A DNA stretch of 39,491 nt, from assembly GCF_000986785.1 (NCBI RefSeq), contig NZ_LAYY01000029.1, forward strand, positions 1 to 39,491, in the 5' to 3' direction. Under the pieces are notes generated by a model that was given only the letters and a program-made list of their open reading frames with translations, was not told the origin of the DNA and did not search any database. Position numbers and translations under genes: made by a program. The first letter of the stretch is position 1. Each line of letters opens with the position of its first letter. The stretch comes from Mesobacillus campisalis. GTDB lineage: Bacteria > Bacillota > Bacilli > Bacillales > Cytobacillaceae. Below are positions 32,255 through 39,491 of the stretch, one piece after another.

Positions 32255-33031
32255 CTAAATGCAAGTAAAGGCTCCATCAATTACAAAGTCAGCTCCAGTA
32301 GTGAAACTGCTCGTATCCCCAGCAAGATACACACAGATGGATTGAAGTTCTTCTGGCCGGCCCATTCTTTTAAGCGGTGCCATTTCATTCCATTGCTGGA
32401 TTAACGGCTGTAAGCTTGGTGAATTTAGAGTTAGTTCTGTACCGATATATCCAGGACTGATGCTGTTGACGCGCACATTTCTAGTTGCCCATTCGACTGC
32501 AAGTGATTTCGTCAGCTGAATCACACCAGCTTTCGAGGCGTTGTAGGATACTTGCGGCTGCGGCACATTGACAATATGTCCAGACATCGACGCCGTGTTA
32601 ATGATCGAACCGCCACCCTGTTTTAACATGACTTTTCCTGCTGCCTGTGCGGTTAAAAAGACACCTGTCAGGTTGATATCAATGACTTTTTTCCATTGTT
32701 CATACGTCATTTCCTCGGCAGGGACATTCAGGCAAATGCCTGCATTACAGAACGCTACATCCAAACGTCCAAAAACCTCCAGGATTTTATGTATCATGCT
32801 GTCCACATCCCCTGGATTTGTCACATCCGCTTTAATTGCAATCGCTTTAATTTTATGGGCTTTTTCCAGTTCTGCCGCTGTCTTTTCTGCTTCTTCGATA
32901 TCCAAATCGACAATCGCTAAATCGGCTCCTGCTTCAGCAAATGCAGTGGCAACACTTTTGCCAATACCTCTCGCGCCGCCAGTAACAAAAATTTTCTTTC
33001 CATCCAGTCTCATTCTCTCGATGATTCCCAT
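32255..33031 (-). CDS. SDR-family polyol/sugar dehydrogenase
   Basis: A classical short-chain dehydrogenase of 258 residues: TGGARGIGKSVA (cofactor site), LAIVDLD (acidic residue after beta-2, favouring NAD), CNAGI, the catalytic Ser in NTASMSGHIV and Tyr/Lys in SYNASKAGV, and SPGYIGTEL. The segment SMSGHIVNVPQPQVSYNASKAGVIQLTKSLAVEWA is typical of arabinitol/mannitol/sorbose-type SDRs, which interconvert a polyol and a ketose. It is the first gene of the leftward unit (SDR, kinase, symporter), which together would take up a polyol, oxidise it to a ketose and phosphorylate that. GCGAGGT precedes the ATG. The exact sugar is not determined. Confidence 0.88.
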   Translation of the reverse strand: MGIIERMRLDGKKIFVTGGARGIGKSVATAFAEAGADLAIVDLDIEEAEKTAAELEKAHKIKAIAIKADVTNPGDVDSMIHKILEVFGRLDVAFCNAGICLNVPAEEMTYEQWKKVIDINLTGVFLTAQAAGKVMLKQGGGSIINTASMSGHIVNVPQPQVSYNASKAGVIQLTKSLAVEWATRNVRVNSISPGYIGTELTLNSPSLQPLIQQWNEMAPLKRMGRPEELQSICVYLAGDTSSFTTGADFVIDGAFTCI

Positions 33032-33055
33032 ATTTTTAGACCTCGCTTTTTATTA

Positions 33056-33144
33056 ATACATTTTGTAAAATGGTTTTATAAAATGTATTTATATAATATA
33101 ACTAACTTTTCAGGTACGTCAACAAAAAAATGAAAAAGCTTTCA
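33056..33144 (-). promoter_or_regulatory. SDR-operon promoter with operator and cre-like site
   Basis: On the minus strand, TTGACG (complement of 33117-33122), 18 bp, and TATTAT (complement of 33093-33098) form a promoter. Just downstream lies an imperfect inverted repeat with 15-bp arms (33056-33070 and 33074-33088, one mismatch). It includes a 25-bp block, 33061-33085, repeated at 33216-33240 in front of the ROK gene. Upstream of the -35 is TGAAAAAGCTTTCA (33131-33144), one base away from the CcpA cre consensus. Repression by the ROK protein and by CcpA is the likely scheme. Confidence 0.7.
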
Positions 33145-33215
33145 TTTCCTTAGTTGGCCAAAGTTGTTACACCCTTAAGCGTTGTGATATATTTAGAACA
33201 TATTAAACAAATATT

Positions 33216-33240
33216 TTTTATAAAATCATTTTATATAATG
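33216..33240 (+). promoter_or_regulatory. Operator in front of the ROK regulator gene
   Basis: This 25-bp block matches 33061-33085 in 21 positions and contains the perfect palindrome TATAAAAT-C-ATTTTATA (33219-33235). It ends 11 bp before the ROK start codon. Binding here would give autoregulation; the two copies are 155 bp apart and could be bridged by a dimer of dimers. Confidence 0.65.
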
Positions 33241-33251
33241 AGGTCGCATTC

Positions 33252-34376
33252 ATGGATCAAAGTATCACTTTTAAAGATATAAAAAAGAATAATTATTCGC
33301 TTATTTATCAACTTCTTTATCAGAAGGGAAAGCTTTCAAAACAGGAAATTGCCAATCAGCTCAATTTAAGCTTGCCCACCGTCAGCCAGAACCTCGTTAA
33401 ATTGGAAGATGAAAAACTGATCGAAAAAAGCGGCCAATTTAAGTCTTCCGTTGGCAGGCGGGCAACCGCTTACAGCATATGTACTCAGTCTCGTGTCAGC
33501 ATTGGGGTTGAAATACAGAAAAAGACAGTACGTATGTTAGCCATTGATTTACATGGTGTTCCCTTTAAGCAAAGTGACCTGTCGCTGCCTTTTTCAAATG
33601 AAAATCATTATTACAAAGAACTTAGTGAGGCTGTAAAAGCATTCATCTCCTCTCTGGAAGTGGCAGAAGAGCACGTCCTTGGAATTGGATTTGCCGTTCA
33701 AGCCTTAACTTCCATTGACGGACAAAAGATTACTTATGGAAAAATATTAAACTGTACAGGGCTGGAAATTGATGTTCTGCAAAGGCACCTTAACTATCCT
33801 TGTATGTTTATCCATGATGCGAAGAGTGCCGCAACAACGGAGCTATGGGTAAGAGATAATCTTGGGGATGCTGTCTATCTTTCGATTGGGATGCACCTTG
33901 GGGGAGCCGTTATTTTAAATGGCGAAATTTATATGGGAAAAGAAGGGCATGGGGGAACCGTAGAGCATATGACCATAAATCCTGATGGGCCTTCTTGTTA
34001 TTGTGGAAAAACAGGCTGCATGGAAACGTATAGTTCCGCCAATGCGCTTTTGGAAGAAGAAGAATCATTAGATTCTTTTTTTAAACAGCTGCGCTCTGGC
34101 AGTCCGTCTTATGCAGAGAGGTGGGAGGCGTTTTTAAATGATTTGGCCTTTTCCATCAACAATATCCATCTTGTCTTGAACCGGGAATTTATTATTGGGG
34201 GACATCTTTCTCCCTATTTAACGCCGCACGACCTTGAACGCCTACATGAAAAAGTGAATGAGCGATCCGCTTTCCCAAATCATGAGCCTTTTATTTCTAT
34301 TAGCCAATCTCCTGAAAATGGAGTTCCTATCGGCGCTGCTTTGCCATATATTCAATCATTTATCAATAGTATTTAA
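33252..34376 (+). CDS. ROK-family transcriptional repressor (XylR-like)
   Basis: The 374-residue protein has an N-terminal winged helix-turn-helix (~10-70: IYQLLYQKGKLSKQEIANQLNLSLPTVSQNLVKLEDEKLIEKSG) and a C-terminal ROK domain. The latter shows DAKSAATTELW, GMHLGGAVILNGEIYMGKEGHGGTVEHMTI, and the zinc motif CYCGKTGCMETYSS (CxCGxxGCxE). XylR-type ROK proteins bind a sugar effector and release their operator. It faces away from the SDR-kinase-symporter unit, the usual arrangement of a local repressor. The ATG at 33252 follows a weak GAGG. Twin palindromes upstream of the xylanase gene might also be its targets, but their half-sites differ. Confidence 0.9.
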   Translation: MDQSITFKDIKKNNYSLIYQLLYQKGKLSKQEIANQLNLSLPTVSQNLVKLEDEKLIEKSGQFKSSVGRRATAYSICTQSRVSIGVEIQKKTVRMLAIDLHGVPFKQSDLSLPFSNENHYYKELSEAVKAFISSLEVAEEHVLGIGFAVQALTSIDGQKITYGKILNCTGLEIDVLQRHLNYPCMFIHDAKSAATTELWVRDNLGDAVYLSIGMHLGGAVILNGEIYMGKEGHGGTVEHMTINPDGPSCYCGKTGCMETYSSANALLEEEESLDSFFKQLRSGSPSYAERWEAFLNDLAFSINNIHLVLNREFIIGGHLSPYLTPHDLERLHEKVNERSAFPNHEPFISISQSPENGVPIGAALPYIQSFINSI

Positions 34377-34378
34377 GC

Positions 34379-34424
34379 AAGGGTTGCCCCAGGAGCAGAC
34401 TTTTCTGCAGAGGGTAACCCTTTT
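34379..34424 (+). terminator. Terminator of the ROK regulator gene
   Basis: AAGGGTTGCCC (34379-34389) pairs with GGGTAACCCTT (34412-34422, one mismatch). Four T residues follow. Confidence 0.75.
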
Positions 34425-34528
34425 GAACGTTCTTGGACCGAAATAATATATAGGAATATACTCAAAGTCAGAATAAATAATTCTAGAATAAGAATTGATT
34501 TAATAATTAAAAAATTTAGAAAATATTA

Positions 34529-34557
34529 TTGACACAAAATGGACACCGAGCTATTAT
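34529..34557 (+). promoter_or_regulatory. Sigma-A promoter of the xylanase gene
   Basis: TTGACA (34529-34534), a 17-bp spacer and TATTAT (34552-34557) form a near-consensus promoter. The start codon is about 500 nt downstream, so the transcript carries an unusually long 5' leader. Confidence 0.8.
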
Positions 34558-34589
34558 TGTAAACAGATAATTTATTAATAGGAAACTTA

Positions 34590-34679
34590 GTTTTATAATA
34601 TAAAACAACAGCTCTTTTAAAAGAAGACACCATAAAAACGGACCGTCCATTAAGAGAACGTAGTTTTATAATGTAAAAC
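34590..34679 (+). promoter_or_regulatory. Twin operators in the xylanase leader
   Basis: GTTTTATA-A-TATAAAAC (34590-34606) is a perfect palindrome. GTTTTATAATGTAAAAC (34663-34679) is the same site with one change. Both are preceded by TA and followed by AA. Their centres are 73 bp apart, about seven helical turns, which would allow a repressor to loop the DNA just behind the promoter. Confidence 0.65.
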
Positions 34680-34698
34680 AATAAAGTTTAGTTTTAAT

Positions 34699-34866
34699 GA
34701 TAGCGATTACATATTTTAGATAGACCCCAAAGGAATAAATCGCCTATCATACATTGAAAAACACCCATAGCAGGCAGCTTGAAAGAGAGCGGCTGCTGCG
34801 GGCGGAGGTTGGGAACAACTGGCGAAAGCCAGAGAAATAAAGATTTTAGGTCAAATTTCTTTTAGA
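34699..34866 (+). ncRNA. Structured 5' leader RNA of the xylanase gene
   Basis: Several hairpins follow one another. GATAGCGATT (34699-34708) pairs with AATCGCCTATC (34738-34748, one bulge). GCAGGCAGC (34770-34778) pairs with GCTGCTGC (34792-34799, one bulge). GTTG-GGAA-CAAC (34808-34819) and CTGGC-GAAA-GCCAG (34819-34832) are adjacent stems with GNRA-type tetraloops. GAGAAAT/ATTTCTT (about 34832-34862) may close the end. No terminator and no coding frame are apparent. It matches no riboswitch consensus that I know. The rest of the 680-nt gap, up to 35058, holds only a 9-bp inverted repeat, TGGTGTATT (34951-34959) with AATACACCA (35005-35013). Confidence 0.5.
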
Positions 34867-35058
34867 AGGGGGGAGAGCATGTAGAAAGAGAATAACAGAA
34901 ATGCATTTTTAGTGAGTGTGTGCAGGTGTCCAGGAATGTAGGTGGTGGCATGGTGTATTCGGGATGTATGACTGAGTTAGTGTATCCATTCGTGATGTAC
35001 CATCAATACACCAAATGAACAAAAAGGAAGAATAATAGGCAGGAAAGGAATGATTTTT

Positions 35059-37959
35059 TTGAATAAAAAAGCTAGAAAGCTACTGACGTATTTGTTAGCG
35101 CTGGTTTTTACCCTGAGTTCTTTTCCCGCTACGGCCATGCCGGTCATCCATGCTTCAGCGGCAGAGGATGTCAATGGGAAGGCTCCGGGCACTTCAGCGA
35201 CAGAGGTTGTATCGCTAAAAGAAGTCTACAAGGACCATTTCCTTATCGGCAATACGGTTAGCCCGAGCGACTTAACCAATGCAGCGAAGTATGATTTCAT
35301 GAAGTTCCACTATAACGCGCTGACTCCCGAAAATGCTACGAAGCCGGACTCCATATGGCGCGACCCAACTGGCGAACCGTCATTCACGCAAGCCGACGAC
35401 ATGTTCACACGAGTCAAAGCGGACGGTTTCTATACGATTGGACACGCGCTGGCGTGGCACAATCAGTCAACAGGGTGGCCGCCGAGCGGCCAGAATTATA
35501 CCGAGGCAAGGGCCAGCTTGCAAAGGTATATTACGACAATCGCCGGGCACTATAGTGACGGCCCTTATAAGCTGAAAGCCTGGGACGTTGTGAACGAAGC
35601 TATGAGGGATAATCCGGAAAATCCAACCGACTGGCGGAACGCGCTTCGCTCCGGCATTAACCCAACAGAACGGCCGTCCAGATGGTTTGCAGCGTACGCT
35701 AACGGCGGAAACGGGTGGGATTATATCTATGATGCCTTCTTGTTTGCACGTGAGGCAGCTCCGGGCGCCATTCTGTATTACAATGACTTTAACGACGAAG
35801 AACTCCCGAACAAAGCCATCGCGATTGCTTCCATGGTCAACGAGCTCAACGAAAGATACGCAAAAGAACACCCTGAGGCAAACGGCAGGAAATTGATCGA
35901 GGGCATCGGGATACAGGGGCATTACAACCTCCGGCTCAATGTAGATAATTTGGAGGAAGTTTTAAAGATTTATAGTGAAACAGGAAGTGAGATTAGCATC
36001 ACCGAACTCGACGTCCAATTCAACGGCACTTCAGCCGACGTTCGCCCTACCGAGGCGCAATTGAAGGAGCAGGCGGAATTGTACGCCAAGCTGTTCATGC
36101 TATATAAGAAGTACTCCGACCATATCGAACGCGTTACATTCTGGGGCGTGGCTGATAACAACAGCTGGCGCAGGACGGGTTACCCGCTGCCATTCGACTC
36201 CAATCGTGCACCAAAAGAAGCCTATTGGGCGATCATCAATCCGGAAGCTTATCTTGGGCTAGATGAGTCATCGCCAAAGCTGACGTCTTTTAACTTCGGC
36301 GGCGATGTATTCAAGGTCGGAGGCAAAACCGAATTTGATGTTAACGTGCCTAAGGACGTGTCAAACATTGACTTCTCTGCGGCGAACGTCGCTCACGAAT
36401 ACTCAAGCGATGAGGTTGACGTCAGCGTTGCACTCAACCCGGCAAACGGCGAAGTGAGCGCCGGGAAGCCAGCACTGGCGACGGTGAAAATCGCATCGAA
36501 GGAATCTCCAAATAGCTCAACGACGTATAAAGTAAACTTCGGACATATGACCGCCGAATGGGAGAAAGACCAAAACTATCAGGACACAGGCTACCGTTCA
36601 TCCGTCAATATCCGCTTCAGCGACGGTGAAACTCAATTCAAGCTGTTCCAGGAGTTTTATAATAAGGATGACGGTAAACTGGCCATGCTCAACAGCAAGG
36701 AATACAAGCCTTTACCCAAACATACAGGTGGCACACTCACAATCCAGACAGATAGCAGGATAGACGATGACCAGTTGAAAACATTGACGTTAAAGAAATC
36801 ACTGTGGGATCAGAACTGGGCTCCAATTAATCCGGCGCGTGTTACAGATTTCACGGCTCCGGAAAATTATTGGAAATTGGCCAAAACGATCGAATCCGGT
36901 AAAACTTATATGGTTGTCTCCGTCGACTCAGGTCTGGCTCTGACCAATAAGAACGTGGATTCCGTCCTCGAGACCGGTGGAAACGCCAAACGAGGCCTTG
37001 CGGGTACGCCTGTCACCATCGTTGATGACATTATTGTAGAGCCGAAGCTAATCCAGGACAATACAAGGTTTATCTTTAATGAGAGTACCAGCCCCGATCC
37101 GGGACCATACACTAAAGCGAACGGTTACACTGGATACACCATGTTAAGCCTTGTTCATGGCGGCCTTGTCGCTCCCACTATTTTGTGGCGGGATTTGAGC
37201 AGCGACATGACGGCTCCATTGCGCACAGACACAACGATTGGAGATCGTGCATTGGATCGAGCGGTATGGTTTAACACGGGAATAGACCCCGATACCGGCG
37301 AGACGACACTATTTTCCCATACTGGTTCAAGCAATTACACGTATGCACTGCACGGAACTGAAAAGGGCTTCGTCGGCCAGGGAGGCACGGGTCCTCTGAA
37401 GGACTATGCAGCCGCTAGCCGGGTTAAGCTGTTTGAGTACGTGTCCGACTATTCATATGAAGACGTAACGAGTCTGGGCGCAGAAATAAACCTCGACCAG
37501 GAGCGTATCGTGAGTGGGCGTGACGCCAAGATTCCTGTCACAGCGGATGTCCCTGACGGTTCAAAAGCAGTGTTGAAAAAGGACGGCGTTTCCGTGGCTA
37601 CCGCGACATTCGCAAACGGCAAAGCGACAATCAGCGTGAAAGGCAGCGATGTTGACGCCGGTGCGAATTATGCAGTCGTCGTAAATGATGATTCCAACAT
37701 ACTTGGCGCGGTCATTCTTCCAGTCGTCACTAGCGTCAGCGCAACGCCGTCGGCTAAGGTAGAGAAACTCAATGGCAATCAGAACAGACTGACCGTTACC
37801 GTTAAGGAAGTCTACTCCGATGATTCCACTGAGGCTTTCACGGAAGAGATCCAAATCAAGAACAACGCGAAAGACGTCTATCAGGTGGGCCCATATAAAG
37901 TTTATGTGGAAACTAAGGGCAACGACCAGATTCGTAAATGCACTATCGTGACCGAGTAA
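35059..37959 (+). CDS. Secreted multidomain GH10 endo-1,4-beta-xylanase
   Basis: A 966-residue exported enzyme. The signal peptide (KKARKLLTYLLALVFTLSSFPATA) is followed by a GH10 catalytic domain at ~50-402, which cleaves xylan by a retaining mechanism. The acid/base is Glu180 (WDVVNEAM) and the nucleophile Glu316 (ISITELDV). They are 136 residues apart, about 30 more than usual, owing to an inserted loop (NPENPTDWRNALRSGINPTERPSRWFAAYANGGNGWD). The remaining ~560 residues lack any cellulose/xylan-binding module, SLH repeats or LPxTG that I recognise. They include Ig-like stretches (~410-490, ~810-890) and a large unassigned block (~500-800). TTG at 35059 has AAAGGA 9 nt upstream; the ATG at 35050 abuts that site. 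The gene is visibly richer in G+C than its neighbours, suggesting transfer, perhaps from Paenibacillus-like bacteria. Confidence 0.9.
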   Translation: MNKKARKLLTYLLALVFTLSSFPATAMPVIHASAAEDVNGKAPGTSATEVVSLKEVYKDHFLIGNTVSPSDLTNAAKYDFMKFHYNALTPENATKPDSIWRDPTGEPSFTQADDMFTRVKADGFYTIGHALAWHNQSTGWPPSGQNYTEARASLQRYITTIAGHYSDGPYKLKAWDVVNEAMRDNPENPTDWRNALRSGINPTERPSRWFAAYANGGNGWDYIYDAFLFAREAAPGAILYYNDFNDEELPNKAIAIASMVNELNERYAKEHPEANGRKLIEGIGIQGHYNLRLNVDNLEEVLKIYSETGSEISITELDVQFNGTSADVRPTEAQLKEQAELYAKLFMLYKKYSDHIERVTFWGVADNNSWRRTGYPLPFDSNRAPKEAYWAIINPEAYLGLDESSPKLTSFNFGGDVFKVGGKTEFDVNVPKDVSNIDFSAANVAHEYSSDEVDVSVALNPANGEVSAGKPALATVKIASKESPNSSTTYKVNFGHMTAEWEKDQNYQDTGYRSSVNIRFSDGETQFKLFQEFYNKDDGKLAMLNSKEYKPLPKHTGGTLTIQTDSRIDDDQLKTLTLKKSLWDQNWAPINPARVTDFTAPENYWKLAKTIESGKTYMVVSVDSGLALTNKNVDSVLETGGNAKRGLAGTPVTIVDDIIVEPKLIQDNTRFIFNESTSPDPGPYTKANGYTGYTMLSLVHGGLVAPTILWRDLSSDMTAPLRTDTTIGDRALDRAVWFNTGIDPDTGETTLFSHTGSSNYTYALHGTEKGFVGQGGTGPLKDYAAASRVKLFEYVSDYSYEDVTSLGAEINLDQERIVSGRDAKIPVTADVPDGSKAVLKKDGVSVATATFANGKATISVKGSDVDAGANYAVVVNDDSNILGAVILPVVTSVSATPSAKVEKLNGNQNRLTVTVKEVYSDDSTEAFTEEIQIKNNAKDVYQVGPYKVYVETKGNDQIRKCTIVTE

Positions 37960-37983
37960 CGGCAGGAAGCTGAACAGCGGCCC

Positions 37984-38028
37984 GCTGCACAATAGGAGGC
38001 GGCAACCGATGTGCAGCAGCCTATTGTG
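37984..38028 (+). repeat. Two interlocked inverted repeats after the xylanase gene
   Basis: GCTGCACA (37984-37991) pairs with TGTGCAGC (38010-38017), and CACAATAGG (37988-37996) pairs with CCTATTGTG (38020-38028). The left arms share CACA, so the helices exclude each other at that point or interleave like a pseudoknot. The stretch lies between the stop codon and the terminator. Confidence 0.55.
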
Positions 38029-38040
38029 GAAGATTAGCAA

Positions 38041-38080
38041 AAAATAAAAGTAGTCCAATGGGCTACTTTTATTTTTTTTT
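38041..38080 (+). terminator. Terminator of the xylanase gene
   Basis: A 16-bp stem (38041-38056 with 38060-38075, one G-T pair, loop AAT) is followed by a run of T residues. Confidence 0.88.
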
Positions 38081-38245
38081 GGGGTCTGGCTGAACCTTCC
38101 AGCCAGAAGACTTTCGCCTGGCTGTTGCTGTCCAATTCGCTTTACTGGGAAGTTCACGTATAATGAACACTAGCGATAACGAATATAATTTTTCTAATAG
38201 AGAATCGTATATATTATCGAAATAACGAATAAATGAGGGCCAAAC

Positions 38246-39491
38246 ATGAGCGATGCAAGTTTTGAGGAATATTATTTAAGTGCTGAAATTAAGAAGGCAC
38301 TGGATTTGTTGAAGTACCAAACTCCGACTGAGGTTCAAAGGAAGACCATTCCATGGGCATTAGAAAATAAGGACCTTGTCGTGAGGTCCCAAACAGGGAG
38401 TGGCAAGACTGCAGCATTTGGCATCCCTATTTGCGATCAGGTGGAGTGGGCGGAGAAAAAACCCCAGGCGCTCATCCTTACACCAACCAGGGAGCTAGCT
38501 GTACAAGTTCGCGAAGATATGACCAATATCGGAAGGTTCAAACGGATAAAAGCGACCGCCGTTTATGGAAAAGAGCCTTTTACGAAACAAAAGGAAGAAC
38601 TTCAGCAAAAAACACATATAGTCGTCGGTACGCCTGGACGCGTTCGCGATCATATCGAAAGAGGTACACTTCTCCTAGATCAAATCAAGTATTTAGTCAT
38701 TGATGAAGCAGACGAAATGCTGAATATGGGCTTCATCGATGAAGTGGAAGCCATTATTAATGAGCTCCCTTCAACAAGGGTAACCATGGTCTTTTCGGCG
38801 ACACTGCCTAAAGATGTGGAAAATCTTTGTCATCAGTATATGAACGATCCAACTCACATTGAGGTGGCGTCTTCAGGTGTGACAACCAGCAGTATTGAAC
38901 ATTTTTTAATGACAGTAAAAGAAGACGAGAAGATGTCTCTTCTTAAAAATGTTACCGTAGTTGAGAATCCGGACAGCTGTATCATTTTTTGCAGGACGAA
39001 AGAAAACGTCGAGACTGTTTTTGCCCAGTTGGAGGCAGCTGATTATTCTTGTGAACGACTGCATGGAGGGTTGGAGCAAGAGGATCGCTTTGCCGTTATG
39101 GACGGGTTCAAAATGGGGAATTTCCGTTATCTTGTGGCGACCGATGTAGCGGCAAGAGGAATCGATGTTGATAATGTAACATTGATCATCAATTATGATG
39201 TCCCAATGGAAAAAGAGAGTTATGTCCACAGAACCGGCAGGACAGGGAGAGCGGGTAAAAAAGGAAAAGCCATTACTTTTTCAACACCGTTTGAGGGGAA
39301 ATTCATCAACGCGATTGAAAGATACATCGGCTTTGAACTTACTAAAACGGAACCTCCTAAACAGGAGGACGTTGAACGCGTAAGGGCTGATTTTGAGGAA
39401 AAATCCCGGGGACGCCGAGTTGTTCATAATAATAAAACAGCTAGAGTCAACAAAGATATTATGAAGCTCCATTTCAGCGGCGGGAAAAAGA
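38246..39491 (+). CDS. dbpA: DEAD-box ATP-dependent RNA helicase, partial (3' end outside the window)
   Basis: Start ATG 38246 follows GAGGG by 6 nt; the frame is open to the last base (415 codons). The helicase core is complete: Q-motif region ([14 protein letters not shown]), Walker [22 protein letters not shown], the DEAD box [15 protein letters not shown], and in the second domain [24 protein letters not shown] and [13 protein letters not shown]. The last visible residues ([11 protein letters not shown]) start the third, RNA-binding domain, which in YxiN/DbpA recognises hairpin 92 of 23S rRNA. The whole sequence tracks B. subtilis YxiN closely. The helicase assists 50S subunit assembly. 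Roughly the last 60-70 residues are missing. Confidence 0.93.
   Translation, partial: MSDASFEEYYLSAEIKKALDLLKYQTPTEVQRKTIPWALENKDLVVRSQTGSGKTAAFGIPICDQVEWAEKKPQALILTPTRELAVQVREDMTNIGRFKRIKATAVYGKEPFTKQKEELQQKTHIVVGTPGRVRDHIERGTLLLDQIKYLVIDEADEMLNMGFIDEVEAIINELPSTRVTMVFSATLPKDVENLCHQYMNDPTHIEVASSGVTTSSIEHFLMTVKEDEKMSLLKNVTVVENPDSCIIFCRTKENVETVFAQLEAADYSCERLHGGLEQEDRFAVMDGFKMGNFRYLVATDVAARGIDVDNVTLIINYDVPMEKESYVHRTGRTGRAGKKGKAITFSTPFEGKFINAIERYIGFELTKTEPPKQEDVERVRADFEEKSRGRRVVHNNKTARVNKDIMKLHFSGGKK

Noticed and set aside
34699-34866. Known riboswitch (c-di-GMP, c-di-AMP, cobalamin, purine, TPP, guanidine types)
   Set aside because: The conserved core sequences of these classes, as I remember them, are not present, so only a structured leader is claimed.

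Overview
The window reads as a stretch of a Bacillaceae (low-GC Gram-positive, Bacillus-like) chromosome. The grounds are strong AGGAGG-type ribosome binding sites, frequent TTG/GTG starts, sigma-A promoters, T-tailed hairpin terminators, B. subtilis-type Zur boxes, and recognisable Bacillus families (ZnuA, ZagA/YciC, YcgR/YcgQ, YitT, DbpA/YxiN). No rRNA, tRNA, CRISPR array, phage or intact insertion sequence was found. The genus cannot be fixed from the sequence alone.

Layout. (1) 0-5.7 kb: single genes, namely an NmrA-like SDR, a rifampin ADP-ribosyltransferase (Arr), a DHFR/RibD-like reductase, a secreted PepSY protein, a SAM methyltransferase and a GPH-type sugar symporter broken by a one-base frameshift. 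(2) 5.7-12.5 kb: a zinc-starvation island. It holds znuA, a YcgR/YcgQ-type permease pair, a flavoprotein, the COG0523 GTPase zagA, and zinc-free (Cys-less) versions of ribosomal proteins L33 and S14, with Zur-box-like sites spread through the intergenic gaps. (3) 12.7-14.8 kb: an NCS1 nucleobase/hydantoin-type permease with a repeat-rich leader, then the control region of the next operon. (4) 14.8-25.2 kb: a one-way catabolic operon. It has a GntR/FCD regulator, two class III CoA-transferases, an enoyl-CoA hydratase-like protein, a complete TctCBA transporter, a gamma-carbonic-anhydrase-like protein, an aldehyde dehydrogenase and an iron-type alcohol dehydrogenase. It ends in a deletion scar that joins the first residues of an Ldh_2 dehydrogenase to the tail of a signal peptidase I. 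(5) 25.5-29.1 kb: an MFS transporter, a YitT protein and a zinc alcohol dehydrogenase. (6) 29.2-34.4 kb: a polyol/pentose module (SDR, FGGY kinase, GPH symporter) divergent from a ROK repressor, with two copies of a shared 25-bp operator-like site. (7) 34.4-38.0 kb: a large secreted GH10 xylanase behind a ~500-nt structured leader. (8) The 5' part of dbpA, cut by the window end.

How it fits together. Region 2 appears to be a zinc-sparing response: uptake, a zinc metallochaperone, and replacement of zinc-containing ribosomal proteins, with a flavoprotein not usually described in that response. Region 4 appears to import an organic acid, activate it by CoA transfer, and process hydroxy/aldehyde intermediates; its substrate is not identifiable from the sequence. 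Regions 6 and 7 fit plant-polysaccharide or pentose use.

The best candidates for undescribed biology are the Zur-linked flavoprotein with a CxxC...CxH cluster, the catabolic operon of region 4, and the structured RNA leader plus unassigned C-terminal half of the xylanase.
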